Part shown: positions 7,784 to 10,333 of the stretch, one piece after another
Numbering within the stretch: the stretch's first letter is position 1
Layout of the letters: every line of letters begins with the position of its first letter
NCBI GenBank assembly: GCA_030267965.1
Contig: BRYA01000411.1
Span: forward strand, 7,830 to 18,162
Source of the DNA: Triparma columacea
Taxonomy: Eukaryota > Sar > Bolidophyceae > Parmales > Triparmaceae
Direction of reading: 5' to 3'
DNA length: 10,333 bases
Notes under the pieces: model-generated
What the model was told of the DNA's origin: nothing
The model's database searches: none
What the model saw: the letters and a program-made list of their open reading frames with translations, nothing else
Position numbers and translations under genes: made by a program

Positions 7784-10263
7784 ATGACAATGCCTGCAAT
7801 CGAGCTGAAGGGGTGCTTCAGGCGCACTTCGAGTCTTTGGAGTCTCTTCGGGTGGTGGCTAGGACTGATTCTTTTCGCGAGCATTGTAGAAGGCACTCTT
7901 GGCGACTCTGTCGCAGTAGGGTTCACATTTTCGGGGAGGTCACTAGAAGAGGTTGTAGTTGACGACATGGACGGAGTTTTTAACTACCTCAGCAACCACC
8001 CTGTGGGTGACGACGGTTTTGGGGGAGTTGTTGACAACCAAGGAAACAGTATCATCAACAACGGTGGCACTGTAGTGTTGGCCGCAGGAGTATATAAATG
8101 CTCAAGTGGGACTTGTGCTGGCTCCACTTCTGGCCAATATAACAATATGATACACACAAAGAACTTGTATGGAGAATTGAAATGCACTTTGGATGATGCT
8201 AGTTGCATAATGGACGGCGAAGAGTCTCGCAGAATTTTAGAAGTTGTTGGAACAGGCGATGGAAGAAATCTTATCATAACTGCAGTCACATTCAAGAACG
8301 GGAAAGCACAAAGTGGAGGAGGGTTACTTATCACTACTACGGAGACTTTTCCTCGCAATGCCCAAGTGGACCTCAAGCTCTGCATCTTTTCTTCCTGCCA
8401 GAGCCGGAGTGCATATAGTGGAGGAGGAGCAATTTATGTAGCTACAACATCATCATACACACAGGTGAACATTTATGGAACCAGCTTTATGGGTAACACT
8501 GCAGCCGGTGATGGTGATGATATTCTCTCTAGTTACCCAGATACGATTACCATCTATAATACTTGCCCATCTCCTTATTCCTACAAGATTCCAATACAAG
8601 GTAAGGTGGAAGGTGGATTGTGTAGTTTGCAGAACCACTACTAACCCCAAAACTCACTTTACGTTCCCGCTGCCCGCTGCCACCATTTCCAATCTCTTTT
8701 TTTTCAGGGGACGCTTTGGACACCACACACAATACGGATGGTTATCTATACTCATATTCTGGCTGCACCATTGAAACTCCATGCCAAGCAACCTCCAACG
8801 AAATAGACGATGGGTTTAATACTGATGGAAACTTCTATTGCATAAATGGAGGAACTGTCAGTGGACTTGCTGGTAATCGCACATGCACATGCACTTCCTG
8901 TGCTTATGAGGGTGTTGGCGGTCCAAACTGTGAAACCTGCGCAGAAGGTTACACTGGTGATGCTCCCTGGTGTTTCCTTGAATGTGTAGCTAGTGCCAAT
9001 CCTTCTGATGACGGGTCTCTGGAGAAAGATGGGAACTTCTACTGCATAAATGGAGGAACCATTGGTGGTATTGCTGGGTCTTGTACCTGCACTTCCTGCT
9101 ACGATAATGTTGGCGGTCCACACTGTGAAACCTGCGCAGAAGGTTACACTGGTGATGCTCCCTGGTGTTTCCTTGAGTGTGTAGCTAGTGCCAATCCTTC
9201 TGATGACGGCTCATTTGAAAAGTCAGGAAGATTCTACTGTGTAAACGGAGGAACAATTGCAGGAATTGCAGGACAATGCACCTGCACTTCCTGCAATGAA
9301 GGTTTTGATGGCCCAAACTGTGCTACCTGTGCAGAAAGTTATACAGCAGATGCTTCATCTTGCATCCCTAACTGCAATGCCACTTCTAATCCTCCTGATG
9401 ACGGGTCTCTTGAAAATCAAGGAAACTTCTACTGCATCAATGAGGGGACAGTCAGTGGGTTTGCAGAATCTTGCACCTGTACCTGTAGCTCTGGGTTTGA
9501 AGGCCGTCACTGCCAGACTCTCTCTGACTGTCAAGCCACTTTTAAGCCAACTGACGTGGGAGGAGATGGGAACTTCTATTGCATCAATGGTGGAACAATT
9601 GGAGGCATAACAGGCAACTGCACCTGCACCCAGTGTAACCTTGGGTTTGCTGGAATTCATTGCAATGAAACTACATTTATGGCAATTGACGCAAACGATG
9701 ACAAATCTGACAACATTGCTCTTGTTGCAGGCCTTGCTGTCAGCGCAGTGGTTACAATTCTTTTCTTTATCTTATTTTTCTTCTGCTTTTACAAGAAGAG
9801 GAAGCTGCAACGCATTGAGGTAGAAAGAGAGCAAGTCCTCACCATGGATGACAAAATGACTTTCGAATTCAAAAACAAAATCAACTACCAGAGAGCAATG
9901 CTTATCTACGAGTTTGTAGATATTGCTACTGACATTGCCAAACCAATCATTCTTCATGAATCTGCGAATGAACACGGTGATCGCACTTGGCTAGTAGCCA
10001 TTTGTTCTGGGATTGCTCTATTTGCAGTGTATAACGCTGTTACAAACATTCCAACACGTCGTCGGGGGCTTTCTCATCTTCAGTCAATTGTTGAGGGAGA
10101 TGCACTTCAAATGTATGCAAAAGCACTCTATGGCGAAGGAGACAATGGTAAGCAAAAAGCTGAAAACATAACAGATGATAACATTATGTTAAGACTAGAT
10201 AAGGTCGTACTGGATATCAAGCTAGAGGATCTTAATTGGGTTAGGGTTAGTGATATCCCCTAA
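7784..10263 (+). CDS. Surface membrane protein: beta-helix domain plus EGF-like repeats
   Basis: Exons 7784-8600 and 8708-10263 give 790 aa. The ATG sits in CACCATGA and is followed by a signal peptide (hydrophobic core about residues 18-33, WSLFGWWLGLILFAS). Residues about 40-270 show pectate-lyase/Pmp-like beta-helix signatures: VTFKNGKA-SGGGLLI (168-182), SGGGAIYV (212-219) and TSFMGNTA (233-240). Residues about 292-592 hold five Cys-rich EGF-like units built on NFYCINGGT...CTCTxC. A transmembrane segment (about 608-634) is followed by KKRK, a charged cytoplasmic stretch and a second hydrophobic segment (about 699-716). Expected N-glycosylation sites include NRT, NAT, NCT and NET. Function is unknown; adhesion or sensing at the cell surface is inferred. 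The last residues are encoded by telomere-like sequence (GGGTTAGGGTTAG), so the true C-terminus may lie beyond the window. Codons are visibly more A/T-ending than in the PLD gene. Confidence 0.85.
8601..8707 (+). other. Intron of the surface-protein gene (107 bp)
   Basis: The donor is CAAG|GTAAGG (phase 1). CTAAC lies at 8641-8645. The tract ends CTCTTTTTTTTCAG with the first AG at 8706-8707. Removal joins IPIQ-G-DALDTTHN in frame and replaces an in-frame TAA at 8642-8644. Confidence 0.92.
8830..9663 (+). repeat. Five in-frame EGF-like coding repeats
   Basis: The NFYCINGGT core recurs at residues 314, 382, 447 (RFYCVNGGT), 512 and 561, that is DNA steps of 204, 195, 195 and 147 bp. Each core is followed by a CTCTxC cluster and a GxxGxxC element. 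The stretches 8913-9015 and 9108-9210 differ at only about three positions, which indicates a very recent duplication or gene conversion. Confidence 0.9.
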
Positions 10264-10333
10264 CAGCCGGGCATGTTCGGCCTAACCCTGATCCTAACCC
10301 TGACCCTAACCCTGACCCTAACCACAACCCTAA
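10238..10333. repeat. Degenerate telomere-like repeat (TTAGGG type)
   Basis: GGGTTAGGGTTAG at 10238-10250 is followed from 10282 to the window end by alternating CCCTAA and CCCTGA units. The two arms are complementary (GGGTTAGG at 10238-10245 with CCTAACCC at 10293-10300), so a hairpin is possible. The C-rich strand runs rightwards, opposite to what a right-hand chromosome end would show, so this is interstitial or intronic rather than a terminal telomere in this orientation. Confidence 0.85.

Noticed and set aside
10240..10266. Mini-intron from GTTAGG to CTAACAG at the end of the surface-protein gene
   Set aside because: Only 27 nt, far shorter than every other intron here, and the donor departs from GTRAG.

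Overview
The window is eukaryotic nuclear DNA. Coding sequence is interrupted by short GT-AG introns of about 97-215 bp, start codons sit in Kozak-like contexts, and TTAGGG-type telomere-like repeats occur at the right edge. A PX-PH type phospholipase D next to a beta-helix/EGF membrane protein suggests a stramenopile alga or other protist, possibly bolidophyte- or pelagophyte-like. That assignment is inferred from gene style, not from a marker gene.

Layout, left to right. (1) Positions 1-146, minus strand: the first 48 codons of an unidentified acidic protein that runs off the window. (2) Positions 147-468: a 322-bp divergent intergenic stretch that probably holds both promoters. (3) Positions 469-5339, plus strand: a complete phospholipase D in six exons, modelled at 1367 aa. 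It has a PX-like region, a cysteine cluster, a PH domain, two intact HKD catalytic motifs, and a long low-complexity insert between the catalytic halves rich in basophilic kinase sites. (4) Positions 5340-6001: intergenic, with a perfect donor/branch/acceptor set that hints at an unrecognised spliced transcript. (5) Positions about 6002-7109: seven tandem copies of a 155-bp satellite in two interleaved variants. (6) Positions 7110-7783: intergenic upstream region with a perfect 8-bp hairpin. (7) Positions 7784-10263, plus strand: a two-exon gene for a secreted-then-anchored surface protein of 790 aa as modelled. It has a signal peptide, a Pmp/pectate-lyase-like beta-helix, five cysteine-rich EGF-like repeats, a transmembrane segment and a cytoplasmic tail. 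(8) From 10282 to the window end: alternating CCCTAA/CCCTGA telomere-like repeat that begins where the surface-protein frame ends, so its C-terminus may be incomplete.

All six introns of the two gene models share one grammar. A CTAAC or CTGAC branch-like motif is followed by an AG-free pyrimidine tract, and the first AG is the acceptor. In the phospholipase D gene these tracts are nearly pure C, and in the surface-protein gene the tract ends in T. The two complete genes show no evident functional link. The phospholipase makes phosphatidic acid signals at membranes. The second protein is built for the cell surface, and its ligand is unknown.
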